Source of the DNA: Nannochloropsis salina CCMP1776
Lineage: Eukaryota; Sar; Eustigmatophyceae; Eustigmatales; Monodopsidaceae
Direction: 5' to 3'
DNA length: 64,000 nucleotides
NCBI GenBank assembly: GCA_004565275.1
Contig: SDOX01000166.1
Coordinates: forward strand, 287,933-351,932
This document shows positions 9,802-23,623 of the stretch, in pieces. The position numbers and the translations under genes were made by a program. Every line of letters begins with the position of its first letter. Position 1 is the first letter of the stretch. The notes beneath the pieces are model-generated. The model had not been told where the DNA came from, made no database searches, and worked only from the letters and a program-made list of their open reading frames with translations.

Positions 9802-11304
9802 TCACCCTGGCAGCCTCCATGACCAGAGGAATCCCAGCAGCTCCTTGAACAAGTCCCCATTCATATGCTGCACTGCTAGCTGCAAAACACAGACAGGTAA
9901 GTCAGGAATCGGGTGCACTGGGCGCTGTGGTCCGTCTTCGCCTCGACCGTGGAAATGTACGCGGGGCATTGGCCTCGGGGGCTCTAGTGTCTGTCGGCGC
10001 AGGCTGATCAGGTGCCGCACCCGCTCCACCGCTTTCGCAGGCCGCGCGATCTTGCCGTTGGTATAGATAAGGGACGGCGCAGTTGTCGCACGGTCTTCGC
10101 TTTCTCTTGCATGAGCGTCATCCGTCAAGGCCCCGCCTAGTTTGCCATATTGCCCATCCTCCTTATTTTCTGTCCCCATCAATTCAACAAGACACCGCAT
10201 TTTCTCCAGCTGATATGCTTGGTAAGGTGCAGCTTCCAGCATCTCTTCCACCGTCTTGCTTTTGGCCAAACGTAGGGGCGTCATGCCACCCTTGTCCTCC
10301 ACAGACGGGTTGGCGCCCCCCAGGCCCAGCAAAAGCGAGACTACGTTCACCTTAGACGACGCCGCAGCGAGGTGCAGGGGCGTGTGACCCGCGTGGTCCC
10401 CTATGTCCACCTGTGCACCGTAAAGAAGCAAGCGCTTGACGCCTTTTTCCACCGCTAATTCGTGGCCGACCCGCCCGCACATCCCTCCCCTCCCCCCCCC
10501 ACAGTGACTGTACCCCCCTTCAGCGAGGTAGTGCAAACAAGAGCGAAGAGACTGATCTGTGACGTCTGGGTCTGCGTTTCCGTCAAGCAAACAGCTCAAT
10601 AACGGTACGTTGTACGCGGCTGCGGCATAAATCAAAGCTGTCCGTTGTGCCTCGTCCATGTGGTCAGGATCTGCGCCTCGTTCGAGCAGAAGGCGGACGA
10701 CGCAGATGGATCCTGATTTGGTGGCCAGGTGGATAGGAGTCCGCAAGCAAGCGTCTCGCTCTTCGACACAAAACCCAACTTCATCAATAAGGAAGCGTAC
10801 TGTATCTACTTGTCCGGCAAAGGAAGCAACCATGAGGGCATTCCACGAGTAAGGGCCGCGTGGGGCAAAGGCAACGGAGCGTCGCCCGTGTGCTTTCAAC
10901 AAACTCTTGAGGGTATCTATATCCCCGTCGAAGGCCGCTGAATTTGCAGGACCGTCAGTATGGATATCTGATTTAAGTTTGAAAAGGTGTACGGCGCGTA
11001 AGAAACAAAGATCTTTCACAGGTTTCTTCGCATTGCCAAACGATCGGATCGCGATATTTGGGAATGTATAAGGTGAAGACTCCCTTATTGACCTATTCTT
11101 GGATCGAAAATATTTGTCGATTCGGAGGTTTACAACCATTATTAACGAATCGAGCAAAAAATATGCGGCAAACCCCACATAGAACAATGACCAAAACCGA
11201 GACACATACCGGGATATTTGCCGCCTGTGAACGGCGGTCTGGACGGAATCATCTTGGGGCCAATTAAGGTGACGTCTCTGCGACAATGATATATAAAAGA
11301 GCAT
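9802..11304 (-). CDS. Ankyrin-repeat protein with N-terminal membrane segment
   Basis: I start at the ATG at 11304; the frame is open further upstream but only to a GTG. From about residue 130 there is a run of ankyrin repeats (NALMVASFAGQVDTVRFLI, TPIHLATKSGSICVVRLLL, TALIYAAAAYNVPLLSCLL, TPLHLAAASSKVNVVSLLL). Ankyrin repeats bind other proteins; no catalytic domain is visible. The N-terminal part has one hydrophobic stretch near residue 45 (YVGFAAYFLLDSLIMVV) and is AT-richer than the rest, so it may include an unspliced intron (an acceptor-like CAAATTCAG lies just before the first repeat). The last 60 residues look non-conserved, and a splice-like TTTTGCAG sits near 9880. The ends are therefore uncertain; the repeat core is firm. 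Confidence 0.65.
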   Translation of the reverse strand: MLFYISLSQRRHLNWPQDDSVQTAVHRRQISRYVSRFWSLFYVGFAAYFLLDSLIMVVNLRIDKYFRSKNRSIRESSPYTFPNIAIRSFGNAKKPVKDLCFLRAVHLFKLKSDIHTDGPANSAAFDGDIDTLKSLLKAHGRRSVAFAPRGPYSWNALMVASFAGQVDTVRFLIDEVGFCVEERDACLRTPIHLATKSGSICVVRLLLERGADPDHMDEAQRTALIYAAAAYNVPLLSCLLDGNADPDVTDQSLRSCLHYLAEGGYSHCGGGRGGMCGRVGHELAVEKGVKRLLLYGAQVDIGDHAGHTPLHLAAASSKVNVVSLLLGLGGANPSVEDKGGMTPLRLAKSKTVEEMLEAAPYQAYQLEKMRCLVELMGTENKEDGQYGKLGGALTDDAHARESEDRATTAPSLIYTNGKIARPAKAVERVRHLISLRRQTLEPPRPMPRVHFHGRGEDGPQRPVHPIPDLPVCVLQLAVQHMNGDLFKELLGFLWSWRLPG

Positions 11305-12079
11305 CTTAAGGAACAAAATCAGAAAGCACGTGAAAGTCGCCACCGGTGGGTCTAGTTATACGAATATTCGTCCTAGGCAAGCAGGCGCCATGACTGTCCC
11401 TTCAACTTCAACCTCTCCAACCTCCCCACCCCCACCACCTTTCACAACGTGCAGCGGGAAACATTTTAAATTTGCAATATTTGCCGTAAGAAATCTTGCA
11501 TACCTTGTACACAGATGTGCCAAAAGTAATCAATTATGATTGACTTGGATCAATTCAATTCAATTTTCGCTTCTGCTTCCGCAAGGCACCACCCATTCAG
11601 CGCCGAAGTGCTGGTAATCTGCATTCAAAGCTACTATGCCCTTCTTCGTCCCACATCGGGCATACATTCAATATGCCAATTTCATTTTCCCACCATCTTT
11701 TTAATTTCTGTATACACCAATTATTTTAATATCGATGAATGCTTCCCAAAAGCTTCACATGTGCACACAGCCCAATTCAATTACATAATTCCTGTCTCTC
11801 CGCACACGTACCCCGTAACGGTGATCCACACTATAAAAACCTATAAAGATATCAGCCTACTGCTGTTGAGTAAGATACATACAAGCAGGGCACCAACACC
11901 ACTAATAACTGATATCATGATCCCATTGGCTCCCATGATCGTCGCGTACATTTACTATCTTGACAACAACACATCAAAGCGCACCCGACTGTGTGCTTCG
12001 CTAATCGTATCCCTTTATTTCATCCCAGTAGTAAGATTCTTGTACTGTCGGAGTACTCCGACACATCCCTTCTCATGCT
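11305..12079. other. AT-rich intergenic region
   Basis: Lies between the 5' end of the ankyrin gene and the 3' end of the beta-glucosidase gene. A 236-codon plus-strand frame begins at 11536 but runs antisense through the last glucosidase exon and has no protein-like pattern. Nothing else seen. Confidence 0.5.
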
Positions 12080-14246
<2,167 letters not shown>

Positions 14247-15337
14247 GTTGATGCAGCAAAATATGGAAGGGTAAAGATGCGGCCTTCGAAAAGCTGTTCC
14301 ACTGTAAGAGTAATGTGTCCCCCAAAAAAGAACTCACGATAAGCGTCGAGGAGAAAAAGCATGACAAAACAGAGCCGAGTCCCCGAGGCTGCCTATGGGG
14401 TAATTATTAGACTCTGCCCCAACTTCTTCTAAATCCACTACAAGGCAATCGCATGTGAGGGCATAAATAATTGCAAGACGCGCGCTTTGGAATAGGAAAC
14501 CTAGGAAAACCTTGATAGGTAGCAAAGTTGTGTAGACTTATGACTACACCTTTAAAACGTCCATACAGTGGAGATGCAGGTGGTTACTTTCTCAAAGAAT
14601 GCACTTACGCGTGTCTACCTTTTTTGGTGCCGTAATAGACCGGATTCCAGACAATGCAATGAGATCGTCCGGGGAGACAAAGTACGACGACGACGTCGGG
14701 ATGATCTATTACTGCCTGAGATGAAGTACAGGTGAAGACACAAAGCGGCGGGTGCGCACATTATCTCTTGTCCCGATCGTTATCTCTGCTCAAGCACTGA
14801 TAGCATGCTCCAAACAATCAGCTTTTTATAAAGGCATTACGACACAAGCACTTGCAGAGTTGCCTCGATGCATGGATTCCATCTGGGGGAAGTGCCAGGA
14901 AAAGTCTCGAGGAAAAAAGCGACGGATGTCGGTGCAGGAGCTTCAACACAGCCACGTCCATATCCCGCGGACCCGCCTATATAAAACCTACGTCCTTGTC
15001 CTTCTGTAAAGCTCACGATTGCAATTTATACTCGCATTTGCAAGTCTTCAACAGTTTCTATAAGGACCTTCGCCAAGCTTTTATTGTGCCGGTCCGTTGT
15101 GTTGGGACTGTTTTAGGATCGGAAAAATTTTCGCCTTGATCTGGAAAAGCTCGCGAACATCTTCTCGGCAGGGTCCATCTTACGCCTCCTCTCAAGAAGG
15201 CACCCTTCATTTGCTCCTCTCGGTTTATTCCTTTTGAATGGGATGGCAAGAAGAGACGTGAATGTGAAAAAAAAATGAAAGAAGGACTTACATTCCCGTG
15301 GTATTTTTATTGGTACTTTCTTCATCTTTGATCAATT
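14247..15337. other. Intergenic region upstream of the glucosidase
   Basis: About 1.1 kb between the glucosidase ATG and the stop of the SNF5/PHD/bromodomain gene. It contains only short open frames and should hold the glucosidase promoter. No recognisable gene, RNA or repeat. Confidence 0.5.
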
Positions 15338-18300
15338 TTACTTTCCTCTCTGCTTGGGACCCCTCGTGTCCGCGGCGCGGACGCTTCGTTTTTTGGCCCT
15401 CGATTCGCTCCAGTCACCATGCCTTGCCTGTTTCGCCACAAAAGACGGTAAATCGCGCTGATGTTGTAGCTCAATGTCTTCCACCTTCCCCTTTTTCCCG
15501 TTTGAGCCCTCCCCTTTCTCTGCCCTTGCCTTCTGGCTTCTCTGCGTCTCGCTCTTCGTCCCTTCATACAGGCCACCTTTCTTTTCTCGCTCCTCCCCGC
15601 CTTCCAAGCTTGTCTCTCTTAATCCTCTCTTCGTATTCTCAAGGAACCCCATCCCATTTCTATAGTCCTCTGGAATGCGTCCGGCCGCCTCGAGTGTTTG
15701 CAGATCTTGTACGCCCTGCCTTCGCATCTCCAGAGTTCGAACTTCCAATATTCTCTTCTCCCCTTCACTTAAGTATCTTATCAGCCTTTGGACAACATTT
15801 CTTTCAAAGCAACGAGATAGCAGCTCTCCAATTGCCCAGTACACGCTCCCCACACCGTTGTACATTCCGCAGTTGAACCACACGCGCCGGACGTCGCAGA
15901 CAAAGTCCACGAGGGGAAATCCTGCTACCCTTACCCCTCCATCACTACCGTCACCGTCCAGTCCACCCTCCTGCTTCCTCGCTTTGCTTTCGTCCATGCT
16001 TTCGCCGCCTTCTTCGGTTCGGCTGCCGCCTGTCACACCTGCGCCACCAGGATCCCGAGTCTTCTTCCTTCTTCTCACGGTGTCCCCTTCTGTTCCTGCC
16101 GTTTCCGCCGCTGCCACCGCCTTCCCTCCTTTCCCGAAATATCTGTCCCAAATCGTCTGGAGGTCCATGGCCTCTCGCACGTAGTCGGCGTAGTCTGGCA
16201 CTTTCTCCACTTCCACAGGCTCGCAGAAAGCCCCTGAAAGCTCGTGTTTGAGCAGAAACTGCAAAATCTTCTTGGCATCCCGCTCCGGCGTCGCTTCTAG
16301 TCCGAGCTCCTCCACCAGGGCCCGTGTCGGCTCGTCTTCCGGTAGTCGACACTCGGCGCAAAGCCAGATGGCCGGGTCGGGGGGCAAGTGCTTGAGGTGC
16401 AGGCATCGGGAGTGGTACGCCCGGGGGCAGTGAGTGCAGAGAAGCAGCGCATTTGGCGCTCGCCCTTTTTTCTTTTTCCCACCTTCTACTCGAGACCCAA
16501 TCTTTGCCAAGGCGCCACCCACTCCCAACCCTTCCCGCCCGGGCGCTTCCTCCTCTTCTGTCTCCTCTTGGCATATGCAGCAGACCTCAACATTCACGTG
16601 CCCGGGCCCGCGGCCAACCGCGGGCCCCGTCTCTCCAGGCTCCGCCTTCAGGTTGGCCGCCGTGGCTGGCAGAGGAAGTGCAGAGTGCGGGCGCGAGGCA
16701 AGCGGGGGGGCAGGCCCTGCCGCCTTATAGGTGGAGGAGGAGGCCGTCCCAAGACCTTTGCCGTCGGTCGCCGATGGATGCTTCCTCTTTCGGGAGGACT
16801 GGGCGGGGGCTGTGAAATTCTCTGCCTTGCCGATGCCAGCCGCAAGGGAGGGAGGGAGGTGTCCTTTGCTCCCCCCCCCCCCGCCAATGAGACCCTTCAC
16901 GGGCGGACGAGCTCCGGACGAGAAGCCCGTCGCTGGCGTCCTCTCCTTGACCAAAACCGCCTTTGCCCCCCAGTCTGGCCCCGTTCCTTGGCCAGGCGCC
17001 TCGGCCCCATCCTTCCCTTCTCCTTTTCCTTCGGGCACGACCGGCAACACCCCCAGGCCGGCGGCTGCCATCTCTGAGGGCGTGACCATCTCGAATGCGT
17101 AGAGAGCGCGCTCCGGGAGCACCAAGCTCGGACCAAACCACTTCCGCTTCCTCGCCGCCTCCTCTTCTTCCTCAGGGGCAGGGGCCAGGCACTCCCACCT
17201 CCCCCCGTCGCCTCCACCGCCCTCCTTTCCCCCCTCTCCTCCCATTCGACGACGGAGGCGGACCATCATTAGCGGAGAGGTCCACGAAGGCGTAGCAAGA
17301 CGCTTTCGCACCCGGACCCGGACCCGCATCGAATCGCCCACCGGCGAGAAATCCAGCTTGATCCTCTTTCTCGACCCCGCCCTCGCACCTCCGCCGTCCT
17401 CGTCTTCCCTCCCAGCATGCCTCCCTCTCTCTCCCCCATTCCTCTCTCCCTCCTGCTCCCCGGCCTTCCGATTGAGCGTCTGGGCGCTGGCCGCAGCGTC
17501 TATGGAAGCCAGTCCTCGCAAGGCACTGGCCAAGCCCATGCCGCCTCCCCTCTCCCCCCCGTGCCCACCGACCTCGGCCAAGACGGCTGCCATTTTGGAG
17601 GTGTAAGCAACAGGGTCGAAGTTCGTGGGGAAGGGAGGGAAGCTGGGCGGGAGGGAGGAAATTTCCTGTATCCCCTCCTGCGCCCCTGCCTCCGCCCGCT
17701 TCTTTCTCTCTCCGCCTCGCCCTGCTGCTGAAGCGGCGAGCGCATTCGCAGCAGCCATGGCGGTCGTGAGGAAGGCTGGGTAGTCCCGCAGCTGCAGGGA
17801 GGGAGGGAAGGGGTAGCCCGCCTCCTCGGCGGCTTGCGTCACCGCCTGAGCCGCATGCCGGGCGCGCTGTGAGGCCTGACGGACCGCCCTTGCCGCAGCC
17901 CTTTGCTTGAGCTTGGCGGCTTGACGAGCCGCCTTGCGCTCGTCGGGACTGAGACGGGCACTGGGCAGGGTCCGGGCGGGGGCCGGGACGCCCCGCGCGG
18001 CCTTGTCGATGGCTCCGAGGTAAGCAAGCAGGGTCTGGAGGAGGGAGGGGTCGAGGGAGGGGAGGACGAGGGGGGGAAAGGCGGTGGAGGGGGCGAGGGG
18101 GGGCAAGAGGGCCTCAGGCACGCTGTGCTTGAGCACCGTCTTGGAGGCGCTCTTGGCGCTCGCCTTCTCCTCTATCTGTCCCCTGAGCCCGCGGCGGACG
18201 TCGTCCTCAAGAAGCGAGTGGGCGACGCTGAGGGCGCCGCTGCGAGCGAGCGCGAGCGGGTGGGAGCCTAGGACGTCCAAGAGATCGCCGTCTTCGGTGG

Positions 18301-20522
18301 CGGCGCGGCCGGCCTTCAGGTTGAGGGCGCGGCGGAGAATGTCCAGGGCTCGACGAAGGGTCTGGCGGCGGCAGGGCTTGCAGGGGCACTGGAGCGAGCA
18401 GACGAGGCAGAGAGGGTGGAGGGAGCCCGCGGGCGTGGTGGTGCTGCTTGTGAGAGCAGCGGCCAAGCCACCTAGGCTCTGGAGCGGGCCCACCCCACCG
18501 ACAGGGCTGTCCGATGGAATCGTCGAGGAGGAGACGAGAAGACTAGACGCAGAAGGCTGAAGCTTCTCCCTGATAGCCTCCAGCGTCACCCTCGCTGTCT
18601 CCTCCTCTCCTCCATCGCCTGCCCCTCCTCCACCGCCGACTTCCGCGCCTCCTGTCGCCGGATCAGCTGCGCGCTCGACGCTCTTCCCCCCCCTAGCCGC
18701 CTCCCTGCTCCCTCCAGCCTCCTCCATCATCTCCTCTTTCACTGCTCCTTCAACCTTCTGCTCCACAGACAAGCGCGGCTGCCCCCGTGCCCGGAACAAA
18801 GCCAGCCCCTCCCGCTGACTCAGGTTCTGGTGGTGCCGGGAGAAGTGCAACTCGCAGAGGGCGTGAGACTGGTAGCCGCGGGGACAGTATGCCACCAGCT
18901 TATCCCTGCGGGGGAATGGGTTTAAAAGGGGGGAAAGGGCCGAGACAGATGGCGTATGGCTCTATATTCTACCGCTCATTCGTCCTTTTCCCCGCCTCCA
19001 AACGTACTGCGCGTGCTTGCACCCGTGACAGCACTGTTTGCTCTGAATGAGCCCCTGCGGGGTGTGCGGGGCAAGATGGAGACAGACACGCTGAGCCTCG
19101 CGGGAGAGGGCCTCGAGGATGACGTGCAACTGGAGGGGAATGAGGGGGAGGACGGGGTCGAGCGCCGCGTCGAGGTGGTCCTTCATTAGGGCTACGTCTG
19201 TGGGGAAGGGAGGAGGCGAACAGGAGCCGAGAGGGCATTAAAGGGAGGAGACGGATACCCACCTTTCAAAGCACCCCTCAGCCTTCTCGCCGCGCGCCCG
19301 CTATGACCCACCTACCGATGCTTTTGATCGCCTTCTTGGCCGTTTGTTGCACGTCTCGCTGCTCATGCAGCAGCCTCCCCGCCTCCTCGGCCCGAGCACC
19401 CTCGCTCTTGCCGCCCCTGGCCGCGGCCCTGTGAAGGTCAGTCGAGGAGCAGAGACGCGTGTATATGGTGAGCTTCTCGCATGAGGGCGAGTGCGCGCCC
19501 GTAGCTCGTGGAGGGGGCCTCGTGAAAGACATCTGCGACGCGCCCGGTTCCCCTCCGTACGACAGACGGGGTCCCGAGGCCGGCACCAGCTCGCCTTTGC
19601 GCCCAAGGACTGCCCTGCATATAATGTCGAAGGCATCCGAACGGCCTGTTCCTCCTCTCTTCGCCTCCCGGTGCTTACATGTCTTCGGTGCCCGCCCGCG
19701 CCCCGGGGCCGCCAGCATGCCCGCCTGCCGCCTCGCCCCCCTTGTCCTCAGACGGCCCGCCCCTCCCAAACCACTCTCCCTGAGTCTGCCTGGCGGCGGC
19801 AACAAGGAGCGCTTTCTCCTCGGCAGCGCGGCGGGCATGCTCGGCGGTCTCTTGCTGCGTCTGCTCCTGGTAGGAGTAGTGGAGCTCCAGGGACTCCGGG
19901 TCGGCGGCCGCCATGTCCTTGAGCTGCTCCGTGACGGAGTGCGTGAGGGCAGTCACCTCCACGTGAGACAGGCCCAGCTCGTGGCCTACTGTGGCAGCAA
20001 ATCTTTAGGGGGGGGATGGATGGATGGGAGATGTTCCACATTGAAGGCCGCAAGGAGTCTTGATCCGGAATCAAAACCGAATCGGGCTCACCACCATAAA
20101 AGCCCTTCCTGACGTTCTCTATACACAACGACAACCCCGTCACTCCCCGACGTATTCCCTACGACTCACGCATCTGGTTCTGGCAAATGCTTGCTCGTGA
20201 TATCCCACGTGATATCATCCTGGAAATAATCTTCGCCACCCTCTTTGAGCTTCACTTTCACTTGCACGCGCACCTCCGGTATTTTTTTTCGCAGAGAGGA
20301 TACCCGCGCGGGACAGGCTTCCTCTTGTGTCTCCGTCAAAGTGGTGGGGGAGGACAAACTCAGGTCATGGAATGGGCCTGTCCGTGCGTGAGCCGGGGGG
20401 GGCGGGGAGGGGGCCAGGGCGTAGGGTGAAATGGAAACTATCTGCGAGCGGGCATTAATTGTGAAGGAAGCATACGTACCGATAGCTGCCCATCCCCAGC
20501 CTTTGGGCCGCAATTGCACCAT
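15338..20522 (-). CDS. SNF5 - zinc finger - PHD - bromodomain chromatin protein
   Basis: Six exons on the minus strand: 20522-20480, 20377-20170, 20002-19679, 19428-19316, 19197-19008, 18905-15338. All five junctions keep phase, giving one frame of 1482 codons (1481 residues). Exons 2-3 encode a SNF5/SMARCB1-like repeat (PEVRVQVKVKLKEGG, DDITWDITSKHLPEPDAF, HELGLSHVEVTALTHSV, about residues 47-115). Exons 5-6 join into a Cys-rich stretch (CCHGCKHAQDKLVAYCPRG), and HPLCLVCSLQCPCKPCRR follows about 150 residues later; together they resemble a split 4CXXC zinc finger. A C4HC3 PHD finger lies at about 1067-1140 (CCICQEE, CTHCPRAYHSRC, WLCAEC) and a bromodomain at about 1155-1310 (VPDYADYVREAMDL, VWFNCGMYN). 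Known SNF5 subunits of SWI/SNF remodelers do not usually carry such readers. The exon-6 part is firm; joining it to SNF5 rests on phase and splice signals. Confidence 0.75.
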
Positions 20523-21186
20523 GAGACCTTTCGGAGTAACGCTATAACAAACCGAAAGGCTCCCTTGATGTCCGTGAAAGAAGAACGCATGAGTAGAGAC
20601 AGAGAGTGACGTCTAGGCAAGTAAACGCCCGGGGAAGCTTGCCCAGCCTCCTCAAAGCTATTCTACGGAAGGGAGATACGCCAAAGTAATAGCAGAGAGA
20701 TAGATGCGCAGGCATGAACGCGTGCTGGTGGTGATAGAGACACATTATCTTTCTCAGCGCCTCTCCGGCGGGTCGTAGGCGAGGCGGCGAGCAGGACTCG
20801 AGGCACCTTGCATGCTTTTTTAGGTTACCATTGCACTGCACCCCGTCCGTCGCAGCTCATCATCTATGCACAATAGTTCTTTTGTACCCAAGTTGTTTGT
20901 ACATGCACGAGACAACGCGTGAGTATGTTCGGCTTGACATGTCAACTATAAGGCTGCTTCCCTCGGACCTTCACCCTATCATGTTTCACCGAACTCAAAT
21001 CAACTTGCTTGAAATACACTGAGATCCGAATTGCTGTCAACAACATGTTATGGTTGAGAGATGCGTATGATATATAGCAGCCTCTTTGAGTGATCGAAGC
21101 CTTACGTAAGAATATTGTCAGCCCTCCCTCAACAGAACTTGAATATTCCTACACTTTCTCAGTACTTCCGAAAAAGGGGACGGCGA
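20523..21186. promoter_or_regulatory. Divergent promoter region, SNF5-PHD gene / HNH gene
   Basis: About 660 bp between two divergent genes, AT-richer than either. It should carry both promoters. No TATA box or other element can be assigned with confidence. Confidence 0.35.
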
Positions 21187-22657
21187 ATGCTTTTGCAGGG
21201 CTTGCGGCAATGTTGTTCGCGCGGTAGTCACGCTTGTGGAAAGCGACGACGCCCTTCTGTTGTCAATCGCGCGCAATGCTCTAGCGCTCCTCGAGACGAG
21301 CTAGTTCATCTCCTCGGCCCGGCGTCAGGACTTTCCTCTTGCCAATGGAGCAATGATGAGCCCCGCGAGGCAATGCTTCCACAGCCCCAGTACGAAGGCG
21401 ACTGGGAGATCCAGGCCGAGGAGGAGGATCAGCAGGAAAGAATCGGGGCCAAGGATCGGGAAGGGGAGGATAAGGGTGAGGAGGGAGATGTCTTCGGAGG
21501 GGGGCAGACTCCGCACCGTCCAGGAGCCTTTGCTACCGACCACGCCACCCCAGCAGCCTCTCGTGGGAGCGGAGCTGACTCTTACAAGGAGAGCTATCAG
21601 GACGAATACTGGGAGCGGCCCGGCATTGTCCAGGCCACCTCCCGCTGCCCCGCCCTGGTGTTGAACCAGGACCTGACCCCCCTGACGCTCTTCCCCCTCA
21701 CCATCGCCCCCTGGTGGTCGGCCGTGCGCAGCACTCTGCGAGGCCGGGTCTCGGTCCTATCCAGCTATGACCGCGGGGTCCGGTCGACCCACGCCTTGCA
21801 CCAACTGCCCTCTGTTGTGGCCTTGACGCGGCAGCAGACTCCCGGCCAGCGGCGACAGGCGGGGGCGCTGGAAGGGCGGGAGGGCGAGGCAGGGTGCAAG
21901 GCCGGGGGGGGCCGAGGTGAAGGGGGCGGCGAGCGGAGATTTTGGCCCGCCGCCAGGACTCCGCGGCCCTTTCGCCGCAACGTGGCGCTGCGGGACGGCT
22001 ACGTTTGCTGCTTCTGCGGGCGGCGCCTCAGCTACCGGACCCTGACGCTCGACCACGTGGTCCCCCGCTGTCTCGGGGGCGAGGACAGCTGGGAGAATCT
22101 GGCCTCCGCCTGCCGGCAGTGCAACAGCCGCAAGGGGTCTCTGCTCGTCTCAGAGCTCGGGAGGATCGACATGCGCCTGCTGCGGGCCCCCTACGCGCCA
22201 ACGGCCCTCCAGGTAAGCGGGCTGGGCGACTGTCTGCACCTAGGACTCTTCACCCATCCGTCCCAACCCCGTCTCCCCACAGCTGGCCTACGCCTACGTC
22301 GACCTCCTGCCCGCCGCTATCCTCAACCAGTGGGGCCGCTACCTGGAAGGGCCTTTGGCCCGCGAGGCGGCCAAAGTGAGCGCCCTCCATGCCACCTTCT
22401 CCCTCCCCACCCCCCACGCCACCCCTCCCTCTTTTTCCAAATCCGGGGCCCAGAGGGCGCCGGGAGGCTCCCACACCCCTTGCTCAGTGGCCGACGACGG
22501 ATCAAGGCCCCGCAATCTCGTGGATGTCTCTCCGCTGCCTAGGACAGAAGCGCGCAAGGAGCAATGCCAGCCCCGGATGAAGACGGAAGAGGGGGGCGAG
22601 GACGGTGGCTACGGGTTGTCTGCCCCCCGGGGGCCTCTGGCCTGGTCAACGCATTAA
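21187..22657 (+). CDS. HNH endonuclease-domain protein, probably organellar
   Basis: Exons 21187-22212 and 22283-22657 (donor CAG|GTAAGC, acceptor TCCCCACAG), phase 0. The frame is open upstream only to a TTG, so I use the first ATG. After an Arg/Ser-rich N-terminus and an acidic linker comes the block CPALVLNQDLTPLTLFPL, then GVRSTHALHQLPSVVAL, then a HNH domain: VALRDGYVCCFCGRRL, LTLDHVVPRCLGGEDSWENL, ACRQCNSRKG. Two CxxC pairs bind zinc. This architecture is the HNH family shared by cyanobacteria and plant or algal plastids; its in vivo substrate is not known to me. The basic N-terminus fits an organelle presequence. Exon 2 contains a 78-nt in-frame stretch (22376-22453) with donor- and acceptor-like ends that may be spliced or kept. 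Confidence 0.8.
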
Positions 22658-22989
22658 CGCGTTGAGAGGCAGATTCGGGAATGGGGAACGGAAGGGAATG
22701 GAAGGTGTGTACAGCGCTTATAAGTGTATGCATGCATGTAAGAACAGATGGCGTAGCGTATGTCTATGAGGGGAGGAGTACGAGTCGGAGGGAAAAGCAT
22801 GAGGGTTTTTCGTGTACTTGTATCCTTTTGGGGAGGGCATGAAGAAGGAAAAAGAGTAACTGCAGCTTCGACTTCGACGCGATGAAGTAGTTCGCGAGCA
22901 ATGAGAAAGGCAGCATCTTTATTTCTGGGGATGTGCCCCTTCCCTCCTACCTGGCCCCGACCGCTCGGTGCACCGGGCATGCTCCTCCC
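22658..22989. other. Intergenic region between convergent genes
   Basis: About 330 bp holding the 3' ends of the HNH gene and the hotdog gene. Nothing further seen. Confidence 0.5.
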
Positions 22990-23623
22990 TCATGACTTCC
23001 CCTTTCGGAGTTTCGGCACCCACGCCCATACCATTTCCGCTGTTATCGGACTCTTACCGCTGGAATCGGTCACCTCTACAGCTACCAGCACGTCACCTTT
23101 CTCCTCAGAATTGATCTTAGTCAGCTGCTCCTCCGTCAGATGGGCCACCGCCTTAATATCTCCCTCGCACCGCCTCACGAAATTTACTTTCATGCTTTTG
23201 CAGAGCGGTAGTGCTGAGTCCGGCACATTCATGCCAACCACAATGCCTGTAGCACTTTCAGCGGCTAGCGCCATACCGCAAGCGTGGATACCACCGATGT
23301 GATTTTGCACTCGCCGACGATTCTTCAGGTGCACAACAGCCCGTTTATCAGACATCTCTTCAACCCAAAGTCGCGCCGTACCAGCCAACTTTACCTAATA
23401 TCAAAGTCGATTCAATCATCGGTGAGATATCGTCATGTATGGCGTGTTCATGACCACTCGAAGGGAAGAAACAAGGCAAACATCGTAAAGTCCAACCCAG
23501 CGGAGGCAACTGTACCATCATATCGAAGGCGAGAGTGTACCCCCAAGGCTTATAAGCCGCTGGTAGAGGCGAGGTGAGTTTGGCCACTTGTGTTGCGAGA
23601 CGATTTAGCTTCCGGCTGGTCAT
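22990..23623 (-). CDS. DUF4442 hotdog-fold protein (putative thioesterase)
   Basis: Two exons on the minus strand: 23623-23516 and 23394-22990, phase 0, giving 170 residues from MTSRKLNRLATQ. Without splicing each half lacks an ATG or a fold. The junction restores a typical DUF4442/PaaI-like hotdog domain: VKLAGTARLWVEEMSDKRAV, then HLKNRRRVQNHIGGIHACGM on the long hotdog helix, and AVEVTDSSGKSPITAEMVWAW as the last strands. Hotdog proteins of this type usually hydrolyse acyl-CoA thioesters; the Asn-His-Ile-Gly-Gly-Ile-His segment is where family residues sit, but the substrate is unknown. No targeting peptide is obvious. It is divergent from the NFACT gene, with about 340 bp between starts. 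Confidence 0.85.

Noticed and set aside
9341-10066. 241-codon plus-strand frame
   Set aside because: TTG start; most of it is antisense to the ankyrin gene. Only the first 30 residues might be an exon, and no in-phase donor was found.
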